In this document: positions 1 through 9,060 of the stretch, piece after piece
How the letters are laid out: the number at the start of each line of letters is the position of its first letter
Numbering within the stretch: position 1 is the stretch's first letter
Origin: Methanospirillum lacunae
Lineage (GTDB): Archaea; Halobacteriota; Methanomicrobia; Methanomicrobiales; Methanospirillaceae
DNA length: 64,000 nt
Assembly: GCF_003173355.1 (NCBI RefSeq)
Contig: NZ_QGMY01000007.1
Location: forward strand, 186,001-250,000
Reading direction: 5' to 3'
Translations under genes and position numbers: made by a program
The notes under the pieces: model-generated
Database searches by the model: none
Told to the model about the DNA's origin: nothing
Seen by the model: the letters and a program-made list of their open reading frames with translations, nothing else

Positions 1-78
1 CCAATGCTTTAACTTTTTTTCCAGATTCCGTTTCCTTAAGCATACAAACATCATCTCATCGTTTTCGGTTAATATCCA

Positions 79-96
79 CCTGAATCACGATTCAGG
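79..96 (-). terminator. Perfect inverted repeat downstream of rubredoxin
   Basis: The arms CCTGAATC (79-86) and GATTCAGG (89-96) are exact complements around two bases. The repeat lies 41 nt past the rubredoxin stop on the minus strand. No U-tract follows it in that direction, so it could be an RNA end or processing hairpin rather than an intrinsic terminator. A separate T7 tract on the plus strand (14-20) could end a gene lying left of the window. Confidence 0.35.
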
Positions 97-136
97 ATAA
101 TGTTATCATTTACGCAAAAAAGAGGATTGAAGAACG

Positions 137-298
137 CTATGATGTTGGCTCGAACTGATCCTTGCCAACTCCGCAAACCGGGCAGACCCAGTCACCTGGC
201 AGGTCTTCAAACGCAGTGCCAGCAGGAATATCGGCACCCTCATCACCAAGTTCAGGATCATACACATAACCACACGGAATGCACTCGAACTTCTCCAT
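137..298 (-). CDS. Rubredoxin (53 aa)
   Basis: Small cytoplasmic one-iron electron carrier. In anaerobes rubredoxins pass electrons to oxygen- and peroxide-detoxifying enzymes such as rubrerythrin or flavodiiron proteins. Translation of the minus strand gives the full fold: C6-I-P-C9-G-Y-V-Y-D near the N-terminus and C39-P-V-C42-G-V-G-K-D near the C-terminus, so all four iron-binding cysteines are present, with the usual P-G-D-W-V-C approach to the second pair. The length is typical for the family. GGGGAGG lies about 6 nt before the ATG, so the start is well supported. The gene stands alone, facing away from the MFS gene to its right. A rubrerythrin is encoded at 45835, which could be a partner; that is inference. 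The identification is secure. Confidence 0.95.
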   Translation of the reverse strand: MEKFECIPCGYVYDPELGDEGADIPAGTAFEDLPGDWVCPVCGVGKDQFEPTS

Positions 299-469
299 TG
301 GACCCTCCCCAGAAAAAACCGGAATATGCAGATCTCAACCTGCAAGAGAGATAAAGATAGGGCTTGCTCGTAGCAGTTTTTCCGCATACCCTAAAAGCCA
401 ATAGCAGCATATCTCTCATAAAGCATGCAACACTATATTTCACAAAAAGGGCCAGGAAAAGAGCACAAT

Positions 470-1879
470 ATGGATAGTTCTTCACCTGTAACCAATTGTG
501 GTCCTGATAAAACACTAAAACGGATCGTTCTCTTCATCGCAATCCTTGCAGGATTTTTAACTCCCTTTGATGGTTCAGCAGTGAATATCGCTCTGCCAAC
601 CATCGGAGCAGAATTCAGCATGGATGCCATCTCGCTCTCGTGGATAGCTACTGCATATCTTCTGGCTTCAGCCCTCTTCCTCGTACCATTCGGAAGACTT
701 GCCGATATATATGGAAGAAAGAAGATATTTGAAAGTGGAATTGCCATATTTGCCATTTCCTCTTTATTAATGACCCTGGTCCCAACTACAGGGTCATTAA
801 TTGCTATCCGGGTTCTTCAGGGACTTGGTGGTGCCATGATCTATGGAACAAGTATGGCGATCCTGACCGGAGTCTTTCCTCCGGGAGAACGTGGGCGTGC
901 AATCGGTCTCTATGTCTCGTTTGTTTACTTTGGCCTCTCACTGGGGCCGTTTCTTGGTGGCATTCTTACTTCGTATCTTGGTTGGAGGAGCATCTTTCTT
1001 GTTAATGTTCCAATAGGCCTTCTGGCTGTCATCCTTATCCGGTTAAAACTGAAAGGCGAATGGACAGAAAGCAAAGGAGAACCATTTGATATAATTGGAT
1101 CAGTATTATACAGCCTTTCGCTTGTTGCAGTGATGTATGGATTCTCCACACTTCCGCACGAAGGAGCCATGACACTGGTCATTGCCGGATTAATTCTTGT
1201 TACTATCTTTGCATGGTATGAAAGCAGGGCGTCATATCCAGTCCTCAACGCCCGGTTATTCTCCGGGAACCGGGTATTTCTGTTCTCGAATGTTGCAGCA
1301 TTGATCAACTATAGTGCGACCTTTGCTGTGACATTCCTGCTCAGTCTTGATCTTCAGTATACCAAGGGGTTCTCACCTGAACATGCCGGACTGATTCTTA
1401 TTGCACAGCCAGCAGTGATGGCACTTGTATCAACCCTTTCGGGAAGACTTTCAGATCAGATAGAGCCAGGGAAAGTTGCATCAGCAGGAATGGCTATCAC
1501 AACACTCGGGCTTTTCCTGCTCGTCTTTCTCACTGAATCGACACCGCTCTGGTACATCATCATGAGTTTGTTGATCCTTGGAACCGGCTTTGGCTTCTTT
1601 ACATCACCAAACACAAATGCAATAATGAGTTCAGTGCAAAAACACGATTACGGAGTCGCTTCTGGAACCACATCCACCATGAGACTTCTTGGACAGATGC
1701 TCTCAATGGGTTTTACAACTATGCTCTTTGCCATCTATATAGGTCCGGTCGAGATCACTCAGGAGTATTATCCGGCTTTTATATCCTGCCTTCAAACCGG
1801 ATTTACTTTTTTCACAATCCTCTGTGGAGCGGGCATATTCTTCTCACTCATCAGAGGCCACATGAGGGAGAATGTTTAA
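470..1879 (+). CDS. MFS drug exporter, DHA2 (14-TM) family
   Basis: Predicted proton-driven multidrug efflux pump in the cytoplasmic membrane. About 14 hydrophobic segments are visible, as in the EmrB/QacA (DHA2) branch. The loop after TM2 carries the MFS motif A (GRLADIYGRKK), and TM5 carries a motif-C-like GPFLGGIL. I chose the ATG at 470, which follows a purine-rich stretch (AGGAAAAGAG). An in-frame ATG at 425 would add 15 polar residues but has no ribosome site. The gene is monocistronic; a kinase with its own TATA box follows. The substrate cannot be read from sequence. Confidence 0.9.
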   Translation: MDSSSPVTNCGPDKTLKRIVLFIAILAGFLTPFDGSAVNIALPTIGAEFSMDAISLSWIATAYLLASALFLVPFGRLADIYGRKKIFESGIAIFAISSLLMTLVPTTGSLIAIRVLQGLGGAMIYGTSMAILTGVFPPGERGRAIGLYVSFVYFGLSLGPFLGGILTSYLGWRSIFLVNVPIGLLAVILIRLKLKGEWTESKGEPFDIIGSVLYSLSLVAVMYGFSTLPHEGAMTLVIAGLILVTIFAWYESRASYPVLNARLFSGNRVFLFSNVAALINYSATFAVTFLLSLDLQYTKGFSPEHAGLILIAQPAVMALVSTLSGRLSDQIEPGKVASAGMAITTLGLFLLVFLTESTPLWYIIMSLLILGTGFGFFTSPNTNAIMSSVQKHDYGVASGTTSTMRLLGQMLSMGFTTMLFAIYIGPVEITQEYYPAFISCLQTGFTFFTILCGAGIFFSLIRGHMRENV

Positions 1880-1906
1880 CCTCAAAATTCCATAATCGCA
1901 GACACA

Positions 1907-1916
1907 TATATATCTA
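1907..1916 (+). promoter_or_regulatory. TATA box of a probably leaderless kinase gene
   Basis: TATATAT followed by CTAAA lies about 30-36 nt before the ATG at 1943, and no Shine-Dalgarno sequence precedes that ATG. This is the spacing expected if transcription starts at or near the start codon. Confidence 0.4.
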
Positions 1917-1942
1917 AACAGGCCCTTTTTTTACTTTATCAG

Positions 1943-3892
1943 ATGATACAATCTATTTCCAGAATATTATATGTCGATGATGAGCCCGGATTTCTTGATC
2001 TCTGTAAAACATTTCTTGAACGCTCTGGTGAACTTGTTGTAAAAACCACCCGTTCCGGGTCTGAAGCACTACGCTTGCTGAAAGAGGAGCGGTTTGATGC
2101 CATCATCGCAGACTATCAGATGCCAGGGATGGATGGAGTCGAACTGCTCATCGCCGTTCGTTCAGATCCCCTCATAAGTGAAATCCCATTTATCCTCTTT
2201 ACAGCACGGGGTCGCGAAGAGGTTGTCATCAAAGCCATCAATAACGGTGCTGACTTCTATCTTCAGAAAGGCGGCGAGACAGGAATCAGATTCCTTGAAT
2301 TGGCAGAGACAGTGAAAACTGCCATAAAACGTAGAAATAATAGAATCATGTATTACCAGGATGATGAGAATGTACATTCAAATACCTCATTATCCGGTGG
2401 TTCAGGTGATCCTGCCAGAGAAACTGCCAGGATTCACGGAATTCACCAAACTGATGAAATCAACACAGGAATTGAACACGTAAATAAGAAAAATAAGACT
2501 GAACAGCGTGAACTCCGGTGTACCAGTATTATCGCTCACGCACCATGGGGAATCCATTGTTACCGCCTTGAAAACGAAGTATTCATCTTTGAATCTGCAA
2601 ACCAGGCAGCTCAGAGAATGACGGGAATAAAGGCAGAAGGACTCCGTGGAAGACCTGTGACTGAAGTATTCCCGGTTCTGGTTTCTACAGATATTACAGA
2701 AAGACTGCAAGAAGTTAATCAGTTTGGACAGTCATGGCATTCAGATAATCCAGTCAGGTTTTCTGATAAACCAGATGCAAAAGCACTTGATCTCTTTGCA
2801 TTCAGAACATCCCCGGGTAATATTTCAGTAATTTTAAACGAACCTGTTCAAGGCAGAGAAAAAGAGATCATTCCTCCAAAAGAACTCTACCAGTCATTCA
2901 TAGAAGCATCACCAGACGTCATTATAATCACCGATATTACCGGAAATATCATTTTCAGTTCACCAAAATCACAAACTATGTTTTCACTTCCACCGGATAC
3001 AGAAGTCAACGGCACAGAAATACTGGCCTGGATATCTCCGGATTACAGATATCAGGCGTTTGATTCCATATCCAGACATTTGAGGGGAGAACAGACACCT
3101 CCAGCCATATACTGGTTACTTCGCATTGATGGAACTTCATTTCCTGCAGAGGTCCATTCAGCTCCTTTACATGACAAGACCGGAAAAATAACTGGGATTG
3201 TATCGATAATCCGGGATACATCAGAACGTACAGCACAACAAGACGCATTAGAGCGTGGAAACCGGAAACTCAACTTACTCTCATCGATTACTCGACATGA
3301 TATCCTGAACAAGATCACAGCACTTCGCCTTTATTGTTCCCTCATAGAGGAGGGAGAAGATCCGGCACAGAACAAGGAGATGATCATGAAGATAGAGCAA
3401 ATGGCTTCAAACATTTCCGATTTGGTAACATTCACAAGTTACTACCAGAACCTTGGGATCAACACTGCCAGATGGATTGCGCCGGGAGAGGTGGTGACCA
3501 GGATCGTTGACATGATCGAGCTTGGCAATATCAAGATTAAAAATGACTTTGGACAAATTAGAATTCTAGCAGATCCCCTGTTTGAGAAAGTCCTCTACAA
3601 TCTCTTTGATAACGCAGTGAAGTACGGCAGGAAGATAACAACTCTCAAAACAGGATATGAACTCAACAATGATGGAATTATACTCTATGTTGAGGATGAT
3701 GGAGTGGGAATTCCTCCGGAGGAGAAAGAGAAAATCTTTGATCGGAATGTAGGGAATGGAACCGGACTTGGCCTTTTCCTCATCAGGGAGATATTAAACG
3801 TTACAAACCTTTCAATCAGAGAGACAGGAATTGTAGGTGTAGGAGCGAGGTTTGAGATCCTGGTTCCTCCATCGAAATACCAGAACCCTTAA
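1943..3892 (+). CDS. Receiver-PAS-PAS sensor histidine kinase
   Basis: Cytoplasmic kinase of 649 aa with no membrane segment. An N-terminal receiver domain (about 6-120) has the acidic pair D12-D13, phospho-acceptor D57 in IIADYQMPG, T87 and K109. Two PAS-like regions follow (about 190-290 and 315-430). The dimerisation helix has H452 in SSITRHDILNKIT, then a HATPase domain with N557 (LFDNAVKYG), D585 (DDGVGI) and GTGLGLFLIRE. The H-box differs from the bacterial HExxTP form but recurs in every kinase of this window. With the receiver in front, the protein probably takes a phosphate or signal from another kinase. No DNA-binding output domain is present. It is first in a row of three kinases. 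Confidence 0.92.
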   Translation: MIQSISRILYVDDEPGFLDLCKTFLERSGELVVKTTRSGSEALRLLKEERFDAIIADYQMPGMDGVELLIAVRSDPLISEIPFILFTARGREEVVIKAINNGADFYLQKGGETGIRFLELAETVKTAIKRRNNRIMYYQDDENVHSNTSLSGGSGDPARETARIHGIHQTDEINTGIEHVNKKNKTEQRELRCTSIIAHAPWGIHCYRLENEVFIFESANQAAQRMTGIKAEGLRGRPVTEVFPVLVSTDITERLQEVNQFGQSWHSDNPVRFSDKPDAKALDLFAFRTSPGNISVILNEPVQGREKEIIPPKELYQSFIEASPDVIIITDITGNIIFSSPKSQTMFSLPPDTEVNGTEILAWISPDYRYQAFDSISRHLRGEQTPPAIYWLLRIDGTSFPAEVHSAPLHDKTGKITGIVSIIRDTSERTAQQDALERGNRKLNLLSSITRHDILNKITALRLYCSLIEEGEDPAQNKEMIMKIEQMASNISDLVTFTSYYQNLGINTARWIAPGEVVTRIVDMIELGNIKIKNDFGQIRILADPLFEKVLYNLFDNAVKYGRKITTLKTGYELNNDGIILYVEDDGVGIPPEEKEKIFDRNVGNGTGLGLFLIREILNVTNLSIRETGIVGVGARFEILVPPSKYQNP

Positions 3893-4092
3893 TATTCTGA
3901 TGGCCTCTTTCAGAAGAAAGATAAGTTTACCAATTCATTCCCAACAATTAAATAATAATCCACCCCATTTGCTGGATATATTTTCAGAAGCCTGGTGCTC
4001 ATGCACTGTTCTGAAATCTCTTCTGTAAACTGATGAACAGGGGGAAATCACGGTTTTCAGAGGTATCTGGCCAGTGTGATCGGGGGGACAGC

Positions 4093-5658
4093 GTGATATC
4101 GGTTCTGCATGTTGATGATGAATGTGGACTATTGGAAGCAGTAAAACTCTCACTAGAAGACACCGGAGCGTGTATTGTTGATACTGCCGAATCAGCAGAA
4201 CTGGCAATTGAGATGTTCAGGTCACATCCATATGATGCAATCATTTCAGATTATGCAATGCCAGGTACGAATGGGATAGATCTCCTTAAACAGGTCAGAA
4301 AAGAGTTTGGAGATATTCCATTCATCCTTTATACAATCATTCCCCGTGAAGATGTTTTAATAGAGGCAATAAATTATGGCGTTACATTTTACCTACAGAA
4401 AGGAACGGAGCAGGGATTACAGACCGCAGAACTTGTACATGTCATCGATCAGGCAGTGACACGACGGATAACTGAACAGGCACTTTTAGAAAGTGAAAAC
4501 CGATACAGGACAATTATCGAGAACATTATCGATGTATATTACAGGACAGATTCTGAAGGTACTCTTGTCTTCATAAGTCCATCCGTTCTTCCAATGCTTG
4601 GTTATAACTCATTGGATGAACTACTGGGAAGAAAAACTGGTGAGTTCTGGAAACACCCATCTGAACGTGATACTCTCATATCCATCCTTAAAGAGAAGAA
4701 GGAGATAAGAGATTATGAAGTGACCCTCCTCACCAAGACCGGAGATGATATTCAGGTCGCGGTAAGTTTAAGGATCTGTATTAATGAAAAGGGAGAATTT
4801 GATGGAGTAGAAGGGATAATAAGGGATATTTCTGAAAGAAAGAAGATTGAATATGAACTCATAACAAAGAATCTTGAACTCGAGAAAATAAACAGGGAAC
4901 TTTCTGGAACTCTAGAAGAACTAACTTCAACCCAGACTGCACTGGCTGAACGTAATCAGGAGCTTCTTACCCGTGAAGCATCACAGAAGAGATCTGCTGC
5001 TGCACTGAAAAGGGCAAATAAACAACTCAACCTCCTCTCAAGTATAACAAGACATGATATTCTCAACCAGATAACAGCCCTGAACGGGTACCTTACTCTG
5101 ATTAGAGATGAAATACGGGACGAAGAAGTTGCAAGGTACCTGGACAAACTTGAATCAGTTGCAGGTACTATCGAGACGCAGATAGCGTTCACCCGGGTGT
5201 ATCAGGATCTTGGATCACAGGAACCACAGTGGCTTGATGTTAAAAACCTAATTCCTCATGTCACTCTTTCAGGACTAACAATCATTGAATCAAATCTTGA
5301 TAATATACGGATTTTTGCAGATCCTATTGCAGGAAAAGTCTTTGAGAACCTCTTTGATAATACAATCAGGCACGGAGGGGACGTTAGCAGAATTGAAATA
5401 ACTGCCCGCAAAGAATCCGGACATTTGATAATAACCTGGGAAGATAATGGAATCGGAATCCCTACTCCCGAAAAAGAACTTATATTTAATCGAGGATATG
5501 GAAAAAATACTGGCCTGGGTCTTTTTCTTGTACGGGAGATCCTCTTAATCACCGGGATAACGATAAGAGAGATCGGAACAGAGCAGAAAGGTGCCATATT
5601 TGAGATATCAGTTCCAGAAGGGGGATACGAAATAGAAAAGACAAAAGGAGATGCGTAG
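4093..5658 (+). CDS. Receiver-PAS sensor histidine kinase
   Basis: Soluble kinase with an N-terminal receiver (D53 in ISDYAMPGTNG, K in FYLQKG), one PAS domain, a coiled-coil-like linker rich in Glu/Leu (ELEKINRELSGTLEEL), a H-box with H321 (SITRHDILNQIT) and a HATPase domain (LFDNTIRHG, WEDNGIGIP, NTGLGLFLVREI). I chose GTG at 4093 because CGGGGGG sits 5 nt upstream and the receiver begins at once. The ATG at 4033 would add 20 residues and has no SD. It is a paralogue of the preceding kinase. The receiver has IIPRED where the paralogue has ARGREE, so its conserved Thr position is altered (Y-T-I-I). Confidence 0.9.
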   Translation: MISVLHVDDECGLLEAVKLSLEDTGACIVDTAESAELAIEMFRSHPYDAIISDYAMPGTNGIDLLKQVRKEFGDIPFILYTIIPREDVLIEAINYGVTFYLQKGTEQGLQTAELVHVIDQAVTRRITEQALLESENRYRTIIENIIDVYYRTDSEGTLVFISPSVLPMLGYNSLDELLGRKTGEFWKHPSERDTLISILKEKKEIRDYEVTLLTKTGDDIQVAVSLRICINEKGEFDGVEGIIRDISERKKIEYELITKNLELEKINRELSGTLEELTSTQTALAERNQELLTREASQKRSAAALKRANKQLNLLSSITRHDILNQITALNGYLTLIRDEIRDEEVARYLDKLESVAGTIETQIAFTRVYQDLGSQEPQWLDVKNLIPHVTLSGLTIIESNLDNIRIFADPIAGKVFENLFDNTIRHGGDVSRIEITARKESGHLIITWEDNGIGIPTPEKELIFNRGYGKNTGLGLFLVREILLITGITIREIGTEQKGAIFEISVPEGGYEIEKTKGDA

Positions 5659-5893
5659 TGTATAAGGCAACATCCCCATTCCTCTAAAAACCATACAATT
5701 ATGGTAAACCATCAAAGCATCAAAAAGAGGAACCGGAAAGGGAACAACGATAACACTCCGGTTCACTGATGAATTTCGCTAAATCAGTCTCTTTATCACT
5801 GTATTGAGACACAGATCCATATACTTCCTGTATACATGTCTCTGGAGTTTTTTTTATGAAGATAAGTAAGAAGTTCAGAGGGGGCTGACCTGA

Positions 5894-8011
5894 ATGCAAA
5901 TTACTACAGAAGAGATAATCCCATTACTCTTTTTTCTTATGCTCGTTTCTTCAGCTTTTGTAATGATATGCCTTGGACTTTATTCCAGAAGGTTTTCCGG
6001 AAATCCTGCTGTTCTCCCGTACCAGATTTTAATGTTCAGTGCTGCATACTGGGCACTGAACTATGCAATCGAACTATCTACAGTTGATCTTTCACTGAAG
6101 ATCTTTATACAAGAGATTAGATTCGTTGTCATCGCATTCATCGGGGTACTTGATCTCTGGCTTGTCCTCTTGGTACTTGATAAAGCCGAATGGATCAAAG
6201 GATGGAAATGGAGATCTCTATTTGTCATTCCTGTTATCATTGTTTTAGCAGCCCTTACAAGCAGGTATCACACACTTTTTAGATACGACTACGGGATTGA
6301 TCTTACCGGTCCACTTCCCACACTGACATTTTCAACCGGGCCCTTGTATTATGTTCATGTTGGCTACACCTACTTCCTTATAATAATTGGACTAGCACTT
6401 CTGCTCCTTACACGGGGAGAATCTCATAGAGTTTATCAAAAACAACGAATTCTCCTTTTTGGAGCTCTTGCATTTCCGATTGTCCTTGATATCATGTTCC
6501 AGTTTGGCTGGACTCCGGTTCATAGGGTGAATCCAACTCCTATTCTCTTCTGGATTGTCGGCATTTTCTACGTTATCGCCCTATTCAGATTCGGATTCCT
6601 TAATGTTGTCCCAATTGCACGAAGCAGGGTTATCGAAGAGATGGGTATGCCGATGATAACGCTTAGCACCGATTCACGGATTGCCGATCTGAACCCTGCA
6701 GCAGAAAAACTGCTCAGTGGTGATTCAACCCAGATTCGTATTGGACAGTACATTGCCTCTGCTGCTGCATCTTGGCCAGAATTTATCTTGTTTTGTTTCT
6801 CTTCAGAGAACAGAACAGAACTATCAAAGCAAGATGATACAGAGACCCGCATTTATGATGCAAGCATGGAGTTGCTTTATTCATCAGAAGGGATTCCTGA
6901 AGGTAGATTAATTCTATTAACTGATATTACTGCACAGAAAAAACTCGAAACTGAGATCAGAAAGAGTGAGGAGCGGTGGAGAAGCATCGTGGATGGTGCA
7001 CCGTTTCCCATTGTTATCACCAGTATTTCAGATAACAAGATAATGTTTGTAAATCAGCGGACTATCAGGCAATTCAACCTCTCATACAGTGATCTCATTG
7101 GGAGGAATACTGAGGCCTTCTACACAGACCTGGGTACAAGAGAGCAGATTATTAAGACTCTCCAGGTTCAGGATGAAATAGATGATGCCGAAATGAAGAT
7201 GCATGCAGGAGACGGGAGAGAATTCTGGGTATATGCATCAGTCAGAAAGATCCAGTACATGAACCAGGACGCATTTTTCATTTCATTTGCAGACTTCACT
7301 CTGCGAAAAAACCTGGAGGAAACTCTCAAAAGGAAAAACTGTGAACTTGAGATGGTCACTTTCTCGCTAACTGAGACGAATAAAAAACTCAATCTCCTCT
7401 CCTCCATCACCAGGCATGACATTCTGAACATGGTTCAGGTCATCTCTGCAATATCTGAGATTATTGCCGTTGAAAACCAGGAGCCCGGCTTTCAGAAACA
7501 AATCAGAATGATAGAAGATGCAGGAAAGACTATCCAGAACCTGATTGAATTCACGAGGGAATATGAAGATCTCGGGCAAAAAAATCCAATATGGCAGAAT
7601 ATCTCACAAACCCTGCAACGCGCCAGTATCACACTGATCTGCTCAGGCATAACCCTTATTACACCAGAAAAACCGGTTGAGATTTTAGCGGATCAAATGC
7701 TCTCCAAGGTTTTTTTCAATCTTATTGAAAACTCCATTCGTCATGGCAGAGGGATCTCAATCATTCGGGTTTCAACAGAATTAGAGGGGGATTTACTCAA
7801 GATCATCTATGAAGATGACGGAGTGGGTGTTTCTCAAGATGACAAACTTCTGATTTTCTCCAGAGGGTTTGGAAATCATTCGGGCCTTGGATTATTCTTT
7901 ATTAAAGAAATCCTTGAGATCACCGGGATGACTATACGCGAAGAAGGAATACCCGGAGAAGGAGCCAGGTTTGTAATACGAGTTCCGGAGGGGAGATTCA
8001 GGTTTACCTGA
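5894..8011 (+). CDS. 7-TM input, PAS-PAS sensor histidine kinase
   Basis: Membrane-bound kinase of 705 aa. Seven hydrophobic segments fill about the first 230 residues, resembling the N-terminal 7TM region of some archaeal and bacterial kinases. Two PAS-like domains follow (about 245-350 and 360-480). The H-box has H508 (SSITRHDILNMVQ), and the HATPase carries LIENSIRHG, YEDDGVGV and HSGLGLFFIKEIL. The start is supported by AGAGGGGG about 9 nt upstream. An unexplained 235-nt gap with a T8 tract (about 5850) separates it from the previous kinase, so it probably has its own promoter. The ligand is unknown. The flavoprotein gene follows 50 nt later and may be co-transcribed. Confidence 0.92.
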   Translation: MQITTEEIIPLLFFLMLVSSAFVMICLGLYSRRFSGNPAVLPYQILMFSAAYWALNYAIELSTVDLSLKIFIQEIRFVVIAFIGVLDLWLVLLVLDKAEWIKGWKWRSLFVIPVIIVLAALTSRYHTLFRYDYGIDLTGPLPTLTFSTGPLYYVHVGYTYFLIIIGLALLLLTRGESHRVYQKQRILLFGALAFPIVLDIMFQFGWTPVHRVNPTPILFWIVGIFYVIALFRFGFLNVVPIARSRVIEEMGMPMITLSTDSRIADLNPAAEKLLSGDSTQIRIGQYIASAAASWPEFILFCFSSENRTELSKQDDTETRIYDASMELLYSSEGIPEGRLILLTDITAQKKLETEIRKSEERWRSIVDGAPFPIVITSISDNKIMFVNQRTIRQFNLSYSDLIGRNTEAFYTDLGTREQIIKTLQVQDEIDDAEMKMHAGDGREFWVYASVRKIQYMNQDAFFISFADFTLRKNLEETLKRKNCELEMVTFSLTETNKKLNLLSSITRHDILNMVQVISAISEIIAVENQEPGFQKQIRMIEDAGKTIQNLIEFTREYEDLGQKNPIWQNISQTLQRASITLICSGITLITPEKPVEILADQMLSKVFFNLIENSIRHGRGISIIRVSTELEGDLLKIIYEDDGVGVSQDDKLLIFSRGFGNHSGLGLFFIKEILEITGMTIREEGIPGEGARFVIRVPEGRFRFT

Positions 8012-8060
8012 TCTCCTAACCATAACCTTCACTTCATCAGGAGAAGGATCTTTGGTACAC

Positions 8061-8651
8061 ATGACACAAAGCCAGAGGTATGTTGTAGCCTTTAATTCAA
8101 GTCCACGAAAAGATGGGAATACTTCCCGATTGATTCGGTATGCCCTGAGCAAGATCGAAGAGCAGGGCATCAGAACCGAACTTGTTCATATCGGGGGAAA
8201 GCAGATCCATGGATGCACTGCTTGTGGAAAATGCTGGGAGAACCTGGATCGTCATTGCGCATTGACGAAAGATGTGGTGAATGATTGTATCGATAAAATG
8301 ATTGAGGCAGATGGGATCATCATCGGGTCGCCAACATACTTTTCAGATCTAACCCCCGAAGCAAAGGCCCTCATAGACAGGGCAGGATTTGTATCAATAG
8401 CCAATGGAGGACTTCTCACAAGAAAGGTTGGTGCGGGAATCGCGGCAGTCAGACGAGCAGGAGCGGTTGCAGCTCTTGATTCTATCAACCATCTCTTTGG
8501 AATATGTGATATGTTTACAGCCGGATCCACATACTGGAACCTGGGAATCGGGCTTGAGCCTGGAGATGTGGACAAAGACGAGGAGGGAATCAAAACCATG
8601 GAACGCCTTGGGGAAAATATCGCATGGTTTATCACACAACTCAAAAACTGA
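8061..8651 (+). CDS. NADPH-dependent FMN reductase / iron-sulfur flavoprotein family
   Basis: Flavodoxin-fold protein of about 196 aa. The N-terminal F-N-S-S-P-R-K-D-G-N-T-S is the FMN-phosphate loop. The compact cysteine cluster G-C-T-A-C-G-K-C-W (with another C 10 residues on) is the site of the 4Fe-4S cluster in archaeal iron-sulfur flavoproteins (Isf), which in methanogens are linked to reduction of oxygen and peroxide. SPTYF near the middle is a second flavin-contacting segment. An in-frame TTG at 8052 could be used, but the ATG at 8061, with AGGAG/AAGGA upstream, is the simpler start. Which electron donor and acceptor it uses is not visible. Confidence 0.88.
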   Translation: MTQSQRYVVAFNSSPRKDGNTSRLIRYALSKIEEQGIRTELVHIGGKQIHGCTACGKCWENLDRHCALTKDVVNDCIDKMIEADGIIIGSPTYFSDLTPEAKALIDRAGFVSIANGGLLTRKVGAGIAAVRRAGAVAALDSINHLFGICDMFTAGSTYWNLGIGLEPGDVDKDEEGIKTMERLGENIAWFITQLKN

Positions 8652-9060
8652 AAATCTCCACTTTTTTTGATTTTCTCCTACCCATGATCTTGTCACAAGT
8701 TACAGGATAAATAGAAAGGTTCGGAAATATTGAGATCTGTATTCTAATAAAACAGCAGATCTATGATGTACCGGTTTGATCTTTAAAAGACCAATACTCA
8801 AAACGTATGAGAGAAAGCCACCTGAAAAAAATGGGATTTCATTGAGGGAGAAGAAATGCCGTTCGAGAGAGCACTACTGATACCCGTTCCAGAAAGAAAA
8901 ATCCGATTCATCTGATAAGAAGTGACATAAGGTACACTGATCAGAAAGTTAAGTTTAGTTTCCGAGCATTCATCCATAAGAGAGAATTGTTTCTATCGAA
9001 CAGAAGGTACCATATCAACCCTCATTGGTGATCAAGTTAATAAAACAAATGTGAGTGATC
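8652..9060. other. Long intergenic stretch
   Basis: AT-rich, with a T7 tract (about 8663-8669) that could end the flavoprotein transcript. It holds a TATA-like CTTTAAAAG (about 8782-8790) and a 19-codon ORF with a good ribosome site, listed separately. Nothing else was recognised. The 3' part must hold the promoter of the binding-protein sensor at 9061. Confidence 0.5.
8856..8915 (+). CDS. Possible 19-aa small protein or leader peptide
   Basis: ATG at 8856 opens 19 codons ending in TGA. A strong GAGGGAG lies 5-6 nt upstream, and a TATA-like CTTTAAAAG lies about 30 nt before the expected RNA start. The product is short, with basic and hydrophobic residues, and has no recognisable family. It could be chance; the evidence is only the ribosome site and promoter spacing. 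Confidence 0.2.
   Translation: MPFERALLIPVPERKIRFI

Noticed and set aside
100-387. Longer frames overlapping the rubredoxin gene
   Set aside because: Neither has a ribosome site or protein-like composition; the shorter rubredoxin frame explains the sequence.
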